Source: Corallium rubrum (Eukaryota > Cnidaria > Anthozoa > Scleralcyonacea > Coralliidae). From it: a DNA stretch of 64,000 nt. Positions 49,778 to 60,509 of this stretch are shown in pieces. Position 1 is the stretch's first letter. Each line of letters begins with the position of its first letter. The DNA lies in NCBI GenBank assembly GCA_964035015.1, contig OZ036003.1, positions 4,578,407-4,642,406 on the forward strand, written 5' to 3'. The notes below the pieces were generated by a model. That model was not told the origin of the DNA, did not search any database, and worked only from the letters and a program-made list of their open reading frames with translations. The position numbers and the translations under genes are program-made.

Positions 49778-50144
49778 CCTCAAGACCAATGTTCTACCTG
49801 CAGCAACAGCTGGGTAGTTTCATACAAAAGCAATCCTATCAATTACCTCCGATTGTTAATGCCATGTACAATACAGAACAAAAAATGCAAGATATTGTAC
49901 AAGCGCCACAGTTGACACCTGAAGAAAAGAGCATACTTTACTCCAATCAGCTAGGACGTTTTCTGACGTTTCAAAACCAACTGCAAAATCAGTCTCAACC
50001 TCTGACTAATCTTCAACCTCGGAAAAATACAGAAAATTTGACACCGGAGATAAAGCAAGAAACTGACGATCTTCCGTGGAGTTTCCCTGCTACACCTAAA
50101 ATCTATTTTGTAACACCGCCTCCTACCGTTGAACAACCGACTCT
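49778..50144 (+). CDS. Polinton-like element gene region left of the inner element (fossil)
   Basis: Gln-rich frame with NAMYNTEQKMQDIVQAPQL and LTPEEKSILYSNQLGRFLTF. This recalls a small protein family often seen in Polinton-type elements, of unknown role. The region ends at the insertion of the inner element at 50145. Related coding sequence of the outer element lies beyond 54204. Confidence 0.5.
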
Positions 50145-50176
50145 AGTAGCTTAATCCGTACATCCAGGATCGGAAG

Positions 50177-50439
50177 TGACGTCACGCCCATGCACCGGAA
50201 GTGAGGTGTGCACACATAAGTGACGTCACCCTATCATACCGGAAATGACGTATTGTACGTACTGTACATCCAGGATCGGAAGTGACGTCACGCTATGAAC
50301 CGGAAGTAAATGTGTATGACGTCAGCACTTATTTAGCCCCCATATGATGTCATCAGCGTACGTTCGCGTACGTACAGTACGTACAGCACATCCAGGATCG
50401 GAAGTGACGTCATAGGGGTGTGCGCACAGGCTGACGTCA
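50177..50439. promoter_or_regulatory. Cluster of CRE and ETS-like sites, left arm
   Basis: TGACGTCA occurs six times. Three of these sit in the repeated phrase CCAGGATCGGAAGTGACGTC, which joins an ETS core (GGAA) to a CRE. More CCGGAAGT/CCGGAAAT cores and one TGACGTAT variant lie between. The mirrored cluster is at 53910-54172. Function is inferred. Confidence 0.55.
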
Positions 50440-51054
50440 TCATTTTTGCGTACGTACGCGTACGTACGCGATATCATCAAATTCCCCATAAATTCTTTTT
50501 TTTCGGAATAAAGAACACAATGCTCGCGGGCTACTTTTCGACAGCTATTTCGGAACGCACTCGGGTTTCCTTCGGTCATCATCGTATTATTTCAAGATGG
50601 TGAAGATCGATAAATAAAAACAGTATTGGAACAGTTTGGCTTGCTTTTTTTCCCTTTCTTTTTTAGTGAATATGAGGAAAAAGATGGATTTGAGACAGCG
50701 TTCAGGTTTTTCTGATTACCAAGCCATTTTAAATAATCTTTCTTTTTGGATTAATGATCACAGTGACAATGTCCATTAGACACTTTTATAAGTTTATGTA
50801 CACTGAATTACTTAAACCGATGTTTTATAAGTTTATGTACACTGAATTATTTAGACTGATGTTTTATAAGTCTACGTGAGAATTTTCTACCATAACTAAA
50901 CACTTAATAAGTATACTGTTCAGGTTTTTACGTTGTTTGTTTATGTAAATGGTTACACGAGAAAGAAACGTCATGTGGTTATTTTCAATGGGTACCTGAA
51001 CCAGCAAAGTCGTCCCGCGTTGAAGAGCCGTTCATTTTTGTGAGATGAGAAGAT

Positions 51055-51668
51055 GAGCACATGCTCATAACTGCTCTGAGCACTTGCTCATTGGCTCATA
51101 AGTGCTCTGAGCACTTGCTCATTGGCTCATAACTGCTCTGAGCACTTGCTCATTGGCTCATAAGTGCTCATGAGCACTTGCTCATTGGCTCATAAGTGCT
51201 CTGAGCACTTGCTCATTGGCTCATAACTGCTCTGAGCACTTGCTCATTGGCTCATAAGTGCTCATGAGCACTTGCTCATTGGCTCATAAGTGCTCATGAG
51301 CACTTGCTCATTGGCTCATAAGTGCTCTGAGCACTTGCTCATTGGCTCATAACTGCTCTGAGCACTTGCTCATTGGCTCATAAGTGCTCATGAGCACTTG
51401 CTCATTGGCTCATAAGTGCTCTGAGCACTTGCTCATTGGCTCATAACTGCTTTGAGCACTTGCTCATTGGCTCATAAGTGCTCATGAGCACTTGCTCATT
51501 GGCTCATAAGTGCTCTGAGCACTTGCTCATTGGCTCATAACTGCTCTGAGCACTTGCTCATTGGCTCATAAGTGCTCATGAGCACTTGCTCATTGGCTCA
51601 TAAGTGCTCTGAGCACTTGCTCATTGGCTCATAAGTGCTCATGAGCACTTGCTCATTGGCTCATATGG
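51055..51668. repeat. GAGCACTTGCTCATTGGCTC tandem array, left arm
   Basis: Units of about 31-33 bp alternate between forms with GTGCTCATGAGCAC, GTGCTCTGAGCAC and CTGCTCTGAGCAC. There are about 19 units. Each unit holds an ATTGG (inverted CCAAT) and short palindromes. The mirrored array is at about 52690-53305. Confidence 0.9.
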
Positions 51669-51848
51669 GCCCGATCAGGCCCGAAATGGCACTTTTTGGC
51701 CCGATGAGGCCCGATGGCCCGTTTGCTGACTAGACGTCCTAACCTGGGCAAGCCCAGGCTTGTCATGCTCCAGGACTTATTATTGCTTAAAAAATGAAAC
51801 AAGACACAATACAATTTTGATAAATTTTTATTTCACATAAGCATTACA

Positions 51849-52400
51849 TCACTGATCATCATCACTATCTGAAAAACGTCTTTGATCTTCTAAAAGCTGT
51901 TTCAAAAGAAACTTTCTTTTGTCAACCGCTGCAGATAAAGCTTCATCAGGATCAAACGAGTCTTCGTTCACAAGTGTCTGCTTCGTTTCCATGATCTTTC
52001 CATGCACAGGATCCTTTTTAAGTGCTTTCATCCAACGTAAATTATCCACGTAAACGTCAGCGAATTCTTTCTGAAGTTCAGGGAGAATTTTTTCAAAGGC
52101 TTTCTGCTTAGCTACACTTTCTTCTTGCCCTTCCATTTGCAACGTTTTTAATAGTTCATCATATTCTGGCCGAACCGTCACTTTTGCATTGTCAATCATG
52201 GTTGCCCAAGGATCAATCTCTTCCTTTATTTCACCATCATCTTCGGAACTCTGACTGTTTTCATCATACGACGAGCTTGACATTTCTTCATCAGATTCCA
52301 TATCAGGCTCGTCAGTGTATTCCCTTGACGGACAATCGTTTTCGTCCCGTCTTAGATTATAGCCTTTACTAAACATTTTCCCACAATATTGGCAGTTCAT
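51849..52400 (-). CDS. C2H2 zinc-finger protein of the inner element
   Basis: A complete 183-residue frame in the loop of the palindrome; its last ~8 codons lie in the left arm. Residues 1-25 hold one finger, CQYC then GYNLRRDENDC (C-x2-C, with a D/C-type second half in place of two His). Residues about 30-65 are acidic (SDEEMSSSSYDENSQSSEDD). The rest is helical (EKILPELQKEFADVYVDNLR, AAVDKRKFLLKQLLEDQRRF) and ends SDSDDDQ. I do not recognise the family. As the only gene of the element it may bind the repeated arm sites; that is a guess. Confidence 0.7.
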   Translation of the reverse strand: MNCQYCGKMFSKGYNLRRDENDCPSREYTDEPDMESDEEMSSSSYDENSQSSEDDGEIKEEIDPWATMIDNAKVTVRPEYDELLKTLQMEGQEESVAKQKAFEKILPELQKEFADVYVDNLRWMKALKKDPVHGKIMETKQTLVNEDSFDPDEALSAAVDKRKFLLKQLLEDQRRFSDSDDDQ

Positions 52401-52484
52401 TCTTTCAGCTCAGACAACCTGCAAATGACGAGTAGGGACGGAAAGTCCTTATTAATAAACACCACTTGATTTTTGGACTAGGAA

Positions 52485-54204
52485 TTTCAGATAGTGATGA
52501 TGATCAGTGATGTAATGCTTATGTGAAATAAAAATTTATCAAAATTGTATTGTGTCTTGTTTCATTTTTTAAGCAATAATAAGTCCTGGAGCATGACAAG
52601 CCTGGGCTTGCCCAGGTTAGGACGTCTAGTCAGCAAACGGGCCATCGGGCCTCATCGGGCCAAAAAGTGCCATTTCGGGCCTGATCGGGCCCATATGAGC
52701 CAATGAGCAAGTGCTCATGAGCACTTATGAGCCAATGAGCAAGTGCTCAGAGCACTTATGAGCCAATGAGCAAGTGCTCATGAGCACTTATGAGCCAATG
52801 AGCAAGTGCTCAGAGCAGTTATGAGCCAATGAGCAAGTGCTCAGAGCACTTATGAGCCAATGAGCAAGTGCTCATGAGCACTTATGAGCCAATGAGCAAG
52901 TGCTCAAAGCAGTTATGAGCCAATGAGCAAGTGCTCAGAGCACTTATGAGCCAATGAGCAAGTGCTCATGAGCACTTATGAGCCAATGAGCAAGTGCTCA
53001 GAGCAGTTATGAGCCAAAGAGCAAGTGCTCAGAGCACTTATGAGCCAATGAGCAAGTGCTCATGAGCACTTATGAGCCAATGAGCAAGTGCTCATGAGCA
53101 CTTATGAGCTAATGAGCAAGTGCTCAGAGCAGTTATGAGCCAATGAGCAAGTGCTCAGAGCACTTATGAGCCAATGAGCAAGTGCTCATGAGCACTTATG
53201 AGCCAATGAGCAAGTGCTCAGAGCAGTTATGAGCCAATGAGCAAGTGCTCAGAGCACTTATGAGCCAATGAGCAAGTGCTCAGAGCAGTTATGAGCATGT
53301 GCTCATCTTCTCATCTCACAAAAATGAACGGCTCTTCAACGCGGGACGACTTTGCTGGTTCAGGTACCCATTGAAAATAACCACATGACGTTTCTTTCTC
53401 GTGTAACCATTTACATAAACAAACAACGTAAAAACCTGAACAGTATACTTATTAAGTGTTTAGTTATGGTAGAAAATTCTCACGTAGACTTATAAAACAT
53501 CAGTCTAAATAATTCAGTGTACATAAACTTATAAAACATCGGTTTAAGTAATTCAGTGTACATAAACTTATAAAAGTGTCTAATGGACATTGTCACTGTG
53601 ATCATTAATCCAAAAAGAAAGATTATTTAAAATGGCTTGGTAATCAGAAAAACCTGAACGCTGTCTCAAATCCATCTTTTTCCTCATATTCACTAAAAAA
53701 GAAAGGGAAAAAAAGCAAGCCAAACTGTTCCAATACTGTTTTTATTTATCGATCTTCACCATCTTGAAATAATACGATGATGACCGAAGGAAACCCGAGT
53801 GCGTTCCGAAATAGCTGTCGAAAAGTAGCCCGCGAGCATTGTGTTCTTTATTCCGAAAAAAAAGAATTTATGGGGAATTTGATGATATCGCGTACGTACG
53901 CAAAAATGATGACGTCAGCCTGTGCGCACACCCCTATGACGTCACTTCCGATCCTGGATGTGCTGTACGTACTGTACGTACGCGAACGTACGCTGATGAC
54001 ATCATATGGGGGCTAAATAAGTGCTGACGTCATACACATTTACTTCCGGTTCATAGCGTGACGTCACTTCCGATCCTGGATGTACAGTACGTACAATACG
54101 TCATTTCCGGTATGATAGGGTGACGTCACTTATGTGTGCACACCTCACTTCCGGTGCATGGGCGTGACGTCACTTCCGATCCTGGATGTACGGATTAAGC
54201 TACT
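52485..54204. repeat. Right arm of the inner element
   Basis: Mirror of 50145-51874. It holds the tandem array (about 52690-53305), the 44-bp repeats (about 53500-53575) and the second ETS/CRE-like cluster (53910-54172). Confidence 0.9.
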
Positions 54205-54448
54205 GACGCTTAAACACAATTTCTTTCATAACTGGGAAAGCTCTTCGGATTGGAAAGAAAGCGACTTGGCAAAGATGACTCCGGATAAAAGAGAAGAGTA
54301 TGAACACCATCTAATGATGACTAGATCAAAATATTTACCCATGACAAAAGAAGATGTGTCCCAATTATCATCAGAGGACAACAAAGATTATCATGCTACT
54401 TTTAAAATAAAATCGCTTAAATATAATCTAAGAAGCAGACCTTACTAA
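54205..54448 (+). CDS. Polinton-like element gene region right of the inner element (fossil)
   Basis: The frame has WESSSDWKESDLAKMTPDKR and ends YNLRSRPY. It is outer-element coding sequence whose upstream side is cut off by the inner element. A poly(A)-type AATAAA follows near 54484. Role unknown. Confidence 0.5.
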
Positions 54449-54534
54449 AACTTTTTATATGTATATGTTTGAACGAAAACCGAAATAAATATTTTTAACC
54501 TAAATGCTTTTGTATGTATGTGTGTGTTTATTTG

Positions 54535-55021
54535 TTCCTCCTCCTCCTCCTCCTCTTTCTCCTCCTCCTCTTTCTCCTCCTCTTTCTCCTCCTCCTCTTT
54601 CTCCTCCTCCTCCTCCTCTTTCCCCTCCTCCTCCTCTTTCTCCTCCTCCTCCTCTTTCTCCTCTTTCTCCTCCTCCTCTTTCTCCTCCTCCTCTTTCTCC
54701 TCCTCCTCCTCCTCTTTCCCCTCCTCCTCCTCCTCCTCCTCTTTCTCCTCCTCCTCCTCTTTCTCCTCCTCCTCCTCCTCTTTCTCCTCCTCCTCCTCCT
54801 CCTCCTCTTTCTCCTCCTCCTCCCCTTTCTACTCCTCCTCCTCCTCCTCCTCTTTCTCCTCCTCCTCCTCTCTCTCCTCCTCTTTCTCCTCCTCCTCTTT
54901 CTCCTCCTCCTCCTCCTCCTCTTTCTCCTCCTCCTCCTCTTTCTCCTCCTCCTCCTCTTTCTCCTCCTCTTTCTTCTCTTTCTCCTCCTCCTCTTTCTCC
55001 TCCTCCTCCTCCTCCTCCTCT
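54535..55021. repeat. CTC/TTTCTC microsatellite, right (long)
   Basis: About 485 bases of pyrimidine-only repeat on this strand, units CTCCTCCTCTTT. All frames stay open on both strands, which gives Pro/Leu, Ser/Phe and Gly/Glu/Arg artefact proteins. It is a candidate for triplex (H-DNA) structure. Confidence 0.95.
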
Positions 55022-56833
55022 TAAAATGTGTGTTTTGGTAGCGTTTTCCTCATTTAGACACTGACTGTCAAATAGAGATGTTGATGAAAAAGCACAAACC
55101 GTTTCTTGAACTTTTATGTACAAGTGAACCTATTCAACAGCGAGCTCTGTTGGAGACTGCAAGCCCCGAGCAAATTAGATGCATTTGTGATTGTATGTTG
55201 AACTTTTGGTCAATGCAATATCAATTATCATCTGCTTTGCTTGAAGACATTAAGCCTTATAGCGACGACATATCAACTTTGGCTAGTCCCCGAAGTAGTT
55301 TTATGAGAAAAAAGGAGATACTGGTTCAAAAAGGTGCAGGATTTCTTGATGTCTTACTTGGTCCTGTTTTAGAAGGACTCGTAGAACTAATATAAAAGAA
55401 CGATATTTTGTAAAGGCCCTCATTCGAACCCTGAACACGATGGGAGAAAGATTACATGATGATTTTCGTGTTAAAGAAATACTGTCACACTTTGACTACG
55501 GAGTGGATGAAGCGACAGCGTCTTCTTTGCTGAATAGTTTACTCGCGTCCTATGTCAACATAACATGAAATCCCAAAGGAGAAATTGTGTATCAAGGAAG
55601 AACTATACCAAACACAAAAATAGCCGAATTGGTAGAATACTGCGTATCACCTTACGTCTCAGGAATTCCCGAACCAGATGGTCTAAATGTATTTGTAAAA
55701 GGACTCGCCGACATTAACATTGACAAAAACCTTATCGAAAATGTTCGAGTGCTGACAATGTTGGCGCAGGCAGAAGAAGAAACAGAATCAGAGAGCGAAA
55801 ACGAAGAAACTTCCTCCGAACAAGATTCCGAACACGATAACGATTACACCGAAATAGAATCAGAAAATTCTATAATTGACGAACCTGTTGATTGCGAACG
55901 TTGTCAGAATCCTGTTAATTTTACACATGTAATTGAGTGTCCTACGTGTTTGTGGAAATATTTTAACAAATGTGTTATTCGAAATCTGATATGTAATGTT
56001 TGTGGTACAGAATTCAAGACTCATGATCCATGCCTTCGGATTATAAGATGTACTGTATGCCCATATGCTAGTGTTACCGATAGATCACTAAATAATCAAG
56101 AGTTTTTTGTATAAAGATATATTTCTCAATAAAATAGTTTAAATTCTGTATGCCTAGACTTGCCTAATCCTCATAATTGCCCCTAATGAGTTTCTCTTTT
56201 GTCTCCTGCACGTGCACTGAGGATAAATATGCAAATATCGCACTTAGTAACAGAAAGCGTAGCAACGCTTTCAAAGTAATAAACCGCTTTGCCTTAATAT
56301 TTCGACATTTAAAATCGTTCTTTTCATGGCTTTTCGAAGTGATTCCTCATCCAAGGATTCGTATACTCTATACACTAGGGTTAGATAAGCAATAATTCGA
56401 CCAAAACTGTCAACCTTCATCTCTTCGTAAATAACACTCAGATTACTTAACCAAAAACCCGCTAAAATCCTACAAAGGTTTAAGATAAAAAATATAAAGT
56501 GTCTCTATCCATTTCTGTTTCGTTCCTCTACAAACTTGGCCAAAGTAAACGATAACTCTCTAAAATTGTTAACACTTATTGCCACAAAACGTGTATAAGA
56601 CTAGGTTTGATCATTTAGGTTAATATAATATTCAAAGTCTCCATATTATTCAATTTATATAACTTCATGCGCACTATAATTATTCCAATCTTGCCCAATC
56701 ATGTCACAGGCGTGAGTCATGCGTGAGTCATGGTGCGTGAGTCATGCGTGAGTCATGCGTGAGTCACGCTGAATATTAATGAGGCGGCATCCCTTTGGTC
56801 CCTGGATGGGGGGGGGGGGGGGGGTCATCTACT
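55021..56833. repeat. Right inverted arm of the Polinton-like element
   Basis: Mirror of 45451-47264. It carries the second copies of the 105-residue gene (55078-55395, +, intact) and the acidic zinc-cluster gene (about 55441-56114, +, not fully intact), then the AT-rich stretch, the TGAGTCA array at 56713-56766 and the G run at the terminus. Confidence 0.9.
55078..55395 (+). CDS. Small Polinton-type protein, right arm copy
   Basis: Same 105-residue protein as 46890-47207, with no difference that I can see. Two identical copies in opposite arms imply recent origin or ongoing conversion between arms. Confidence 0.6.
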   Translation: MLMKKHKPFLELLCTSEPIQQRALLETASPEQIRCICDCMLNFWSMQYQLSSALLEDIKPYSDDISTLASPRSSFMRKKEILVQKGAGFLDVLLGPVLEGLVELI

Positions 56834-57230
56834 TCTCTTCAACTTTGCAAGCAGGTAATAACATATAGAGTTCATTGGGTACTAAGCATTCAGCCGTCTC
56901 CATGAATCTGCGCAAATCTCAAACACTATAGCTACAGCCCACGCGTTTCCTAATATACTAGCACGCATGCACAGCTGGACAACCGCTGCGTGCACGGACT
57001 AAGGTCACTTATTACTAATTCGTAATAATATACAGAATTCTTGATGGTGATCGTGCGTAAAACTGATAAAAGTATAATCGTCATGCATTATTTTTTCTAG
57101 ACGTAAATGTGATCATAACTTTTTTGCCCTGATTGCCCTGCTAATCGGGGTTTCTACTCCAATTGCCCTGCAAATCGGGGTTTGTAGTATTTTTTTTTTT
57201 TGGGGGGGGGGGGGGGGGGGTTCGCCCCTG

Positions 57231-57735
57231 CGAACAACTGGATCATCCAACCCTGACTGCGACAAATATCAAACCAAAAAATGTAATACTTCGACCTACC
57301 AAAAATCATACACAATTCGGACAACAAGAACATGGAACATACTACCAAAAACTATTACAACAAAAAACAACACACACACAAACTTCAAGAAGTTACTATA
57401 TTCAACTACTACATTAACACACTTAACAACACATATGACGTAGACGACCTACGAACATTGGAAAAGCATATGTTTAAAATGCAACACAGCTCAAAGCCTT
57501 ATGAACCCACCATCGTGTTGCTTTTAGTAGATATCGTAGTAAATTTAATGTATTTAATGTATGTTGTATATCGTTATGTATTTTTAAAGTAACAGTTAAA
57601 TCGTACTTGTTTTGGGGCCGCAGGAATTGGCACAAGCTGTTGCGGTTACCCATGGCCAGCCTATGGTCTTAATGTCTGTATTTACGTTTGTAGTGTGTAT
57701 GGCAAAGTTATTAAAATAAAATAAAATAAACAACT
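57231..57735 (+). mobile_element. LINE fragment, right of the hAT insertion
   Basis: After the repeated CGAACAAC the frame reads SSNPDCDKYQTKKCNTSTYQ and KSYTIRTTRTWNILPK, the usual end of a LINE reverse transcriptase. A 3' UTR follows (GGGGCCGCAGGAATTGGCAC, AGCTGTTGCGGTTACCC) and an AAAATA repeat tail ending near 57735. A related tail lies inverted at 61845-62020. Confidence 0.82.
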
Positions 57736-59745
57736 GAATGAACACACAATCAATGCGCTACTGCGCTACGAAAATTGAAAACATCGACTCCTGGCGCAAT
57801 ATATCTCAAGTGTTTTCCCGCCAAGACTACTTAGCAGATTAGTTAACCAACCATACCTCGCCATATTTCAAATGAGGCAGTTTATATAATAGTAAATATA
57901 TTAACACATACCAATTACATCATCAGACTATCATTTGCAAGTTTGTTCATGTCAGCAGTCGGCGAGCATTGACAGCGCACAGAACATTAGACTTGGATCA
58001 AGTCTGTCTCTTGAGGGGACGAACATTGGCAGCGATCGGATTTACTGCAGCAATAATAATGATCAACGCAGAGTTAGGGCAACGAAGATGGCGAGCATTG
58101 TCGAGCCCAAAATGTTGGCTAAAGCTAATTGAAATGGTGAGTACTGCAAAATATAACTCGTTTAGTGAATGGCATGCAGGGAAATATTTTGATATATCAA
58201 ATTGCCAATGTATGACAAATATATGGTATCCCAAATATCACTTCTAACATAGGTTATTAAGCTTAGAATATAGACGTTATGATGTTGGGATTATGAGAGA
58301 ATAGTCAACAATGTTTTGATGAATTTTAAGGCGAGTTCAGAAGGCAGGCCCAAACCCGTAACATCAAGTAATAACGCAGTCACGCCGTATAGAAAATAGC
58401 TAATAAGCTAAGCTAAGCCATTGCCCATTGTCTTATATTACAAGTCACAGGATAATTGCTAAACTAAACTAAACTCTACGCAAAGTAGGCCGATTAATAT
58501 ATGCATTTTGAAGAACTTTAACATGATGTTATGTGTTTATAAACAACGTACTAAGCTGCGTAAATGACATAGTTCAAACTTGCCACGACTCGTTTCGTGT
58601 ATTCTCACTCAGTTTGCGGCAATGATATAATTAGAAACCGATGCAAAAACCATTAGTGGGTGGTCTTCTCAGTTGGTTAAGAACACCATTTTAAAGATCT
58701 GTGTAATGGTATACCAAAATTATTGATCTGTGTTTCGACACAATATTCCCATTTTATCTCGTATTTACCAAATAAATTTAGATTTACATTAAGATGACGG
58801 AGGAATGTTTTGGCATTCGGACAAACACGGAGTGCATATGCTCGCTTGCAAAGCGGCACGAATATCAATGAAAGCATTCGCAGACGTTTATGGTATAACC
58901 AAAGTATATTCAATGTACACCATGTCCTCATTCTCTTGGTTTTCGATTATCATTTATCAAATATATCCTCAAATGCGGCAGCGAGGTTTCAGGCCTTCAG
59001 CGCACCATGTATATACACCGGAACTAATACAACACCTTTATGATGCATTGCTGCATCCTGCATGGACTTTACACTAAATGAAATGTGCAAATATTAGTAA
59101 GCCCCCATTCTTTCTGTCTACAGCGTCAAGTGTTATGCTTGATCTGCTAACAATGAATTAAGAAGTTCGTCAACTGTCATCTTTGCCATTGCGCAATCTT
59201 TTCAGACTCGGCCGAAGCAAACGAACGTTTCATAATCGGAAACCCTCGGGCCTCGGGATATGTGAATGTTGGTTGTTTCAGAGTTCATTCAAAAGTAGGC
59301 ACGCTCAGGCGTGCGTGTATCTACTGTGAAAGCGCGTTGATCATTCTTCAGACAAATAATCAAGATCTTTCTGAAATCTGAATAGCCTTTTAACTAATGT
59401 TTCAAGTGTACTGTTGACATGTTAGCTATAAGTTTATACGCGGAAATCAACTGTATACTAACTTGGCAATGTAGGCGTATAAAATACTTATTCCAAAAGC
59501 GCGTTGATCATTGTTCAGGCAAACCAATGCATGTGTTACCAGAGTCTAACATATACTAAAGATTAATAGAACGAAAGCGATATAGTGTGACATTAACTGT
59601 TTTAACAATGCGATTAGCGACCGCATTTCCTGTTTTTCCCAATTTACCTAAAATTGTCATTTTATGATTAGGGATATTTAAAGGCAAACAACAAACTATT
59701 CACAATAAACTAAACACTAGCTACTAAACATGAAATGGCACAACA
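57736..59745. other. No gene seen
   Basis: There are open frames of 60-92 residues (for example 57969-58247 and 58805-59077), but they have no domain, splice-supported partner or codon pattern that I can defend. A phrase AAAGCGCGTTGATCATT recurs near 59330 and 59498. Confidence 0.4.
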
Positions 59746-59749
59746 AACC

Positions 59750-60022
59750 ATATAGACACAACACGTCGTCTGACCGTATTTCTGATCGCCATTCATTGCT
59801 CAACTACTCTGTGCGAACACATTCACAACACATTAAAACACAGCATGTCGCTCTGATCGGATTTTACATCATTCAGCGCGAACACTAGCAAAGCATGTTT
59901 ATTTAATTCATCAACTATGTTATAGTTTAAAATCACCTCACAAAACGACGAGGACATATTCACAACACATTAATTAAGACAAAATGTCGCTCTCATCGCA
60001 TTTTAGATCAATATTCAGCTCG

Positions 60023-60024
<2 letters not shown>
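59750..60024. repeat. Diverged ~110-bp tandem repeats
   Basis: The order ACAACAC, TGTCGCTCT, GATCG and GCGAACAC recurs about three times with changes. Confidence 0.45.

Positions 60025-60107
<83 letters not shown>
60025..60107. repeat. CA then TA microsatellite
   Basis: About 24 CA units followed directly by about 17 TA units. Confidence 0.95.
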
Positions 60108-60110
<3 letters not shown>

Positions 60111-60254
60111 GATCGCTCTTCGCGTGAAACTCAGAGTAGTGACGAAAACATTCTAACTCTTTTACATATAATACGCTCTACCTCTAATGGTATCGAGCAC
60201 TCTTGGACCATCCGTCAGCTTTATAACATCCATGTTTAGTATATATATATATAT

Positions 60255-60388
60255 ATACATACATACATACATACATACATACATACATACATACATACAT
60301 ACATACATACATACATACATACATACATACATACATACATACATACATACATACATACATACATACATACATACATACATACATACAA
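60255..60388. repeat. ACAT tetranucleotide microsatellite
   Basis: About 33 ACAT units after a short TA run. Apparent MYVC or HTYI repeat proteins come from it. Confidence 0.95.
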
Positions 60389-60509
60389 ACCCACTATATA
60401 GACACAACAATATAGTGACACAACTTCGACTTGTCGTTCTCGTCGTATTTCTATTCGCGCCAATTCACTTCGGAAAACGACCATGATCTACAGTATTCGG
60501 CTATCACTC

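Larger units (their letters stand above)
50145..51874. repeat. Left arm of the inner element
   Basis: Near-identical reverse complement of 52485-54204. In order from the end it has the ETS/CRE-like site array, GTACGTACG alternating tracts near 50360-50470, a 44-bp unit repeated near 50786-50880 (TTTTATAAGTTTATGTACAC), and a GAGCACTTGCTCATTGGCTC array. Confidence 0.9.
50145..54204. mobile_element. Inner mini-Polinton-like palindromic element (fossil), 4.06 kb
   Basis: AGTAGCTTAATCCGTACATC is mirrored by GATGTACGGATTAAGCTACT. Flanks GACTCT (50139-50144) and GACGCT (54205-54210) are a 6-bp duplication with one change. The arms are 50145-51874 and 52485-54204 (about 1.72 kb), enclosing a 610-base loop. 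The AGTAG ends and 6-bp duplication match the outer element's type, so I class it as a short non-autonomous Polinton relative. It encodes one zinc-finger protein and looks whole for its kind. Confidence 0.75.
45451..56833. mobile_element. Polinton/Maverick-like element (fossil), with two nested insertions
   Basis: The ends are AGTAG(TAG)ATGAC facing GTCATCTACT, with exact 6-bp duplication TCTCTT at 45445-45450 and 56834-56839. A 6-bp duplication, AG ends and long inverted arms fit Polintons. The parts are a left arm 45451-47264 and right arm 55021-56833 (each about 1.81 kb and nearly identical), two genes repeated in both arms, a central packaging-ATPase-like region, and a further small gene region split by insertion. 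I find no protein-primed polymerase, integrase or capsid gene, so it is non-autonomous or decayed. It has roughly four breaks in all, two of them whole-element insertions. The arm similarity suggests it is young or kept alike by gene conversion. Confidence 0.8.
44189..57230 (-). mobile_element. hAT element carrying nested insertions
   Basis: CAGGGGCGAA and TTCGCCCCTG ends, with the exact 8-bp duplication CGAACAAC at 44181-44188 and 57231-57238. Both ends carry long G runs and TGCCCTGC motifs. Only about 1.2 kb of its own sequence is left outside the nested elements: a 5S-derived SINE (about 44437-44635), a MITE (44988-45276) and the Polinton-like element (45451-56833). A transposase C-terminal coding stretch on the minus strand confirms the superfamily. 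It has probably been unable to move itself since these insertions. Confidence 0.85.

Noticed and set aside
50322-50582. 86-residue frame in the left arm (and its mirror at 53777-54027)
   Set aside because: It overlaps the regulatory-site array, has no domain, and differs in reading between the arms. Probably chance.
50145-54204. Assembly artefact explanation for the palindrome
   Set aside because: The arms are not perfectly identical, the loop is unique, and a 6-bp near-duplication flanks it. An artefact is not excluded, so long-read support would still matter.
54504-55123. Pro/Leu-, Ser/Phe- and Gly/Glu/Arg-rich frames up to 207 residues
   Set aside because: They are translations of the CTC/TTTCTC microsatellite at the arm edge.
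58805-59077. 90-residue frame downstream of the LINE
   Set aside because: No domain, no neighbouring exon and no repeat match that I can support.
60162-60486. MYVC- and HTYI-repeat frames
   Set aside because: They are translations of an ACAT tetranucleotide repeat.
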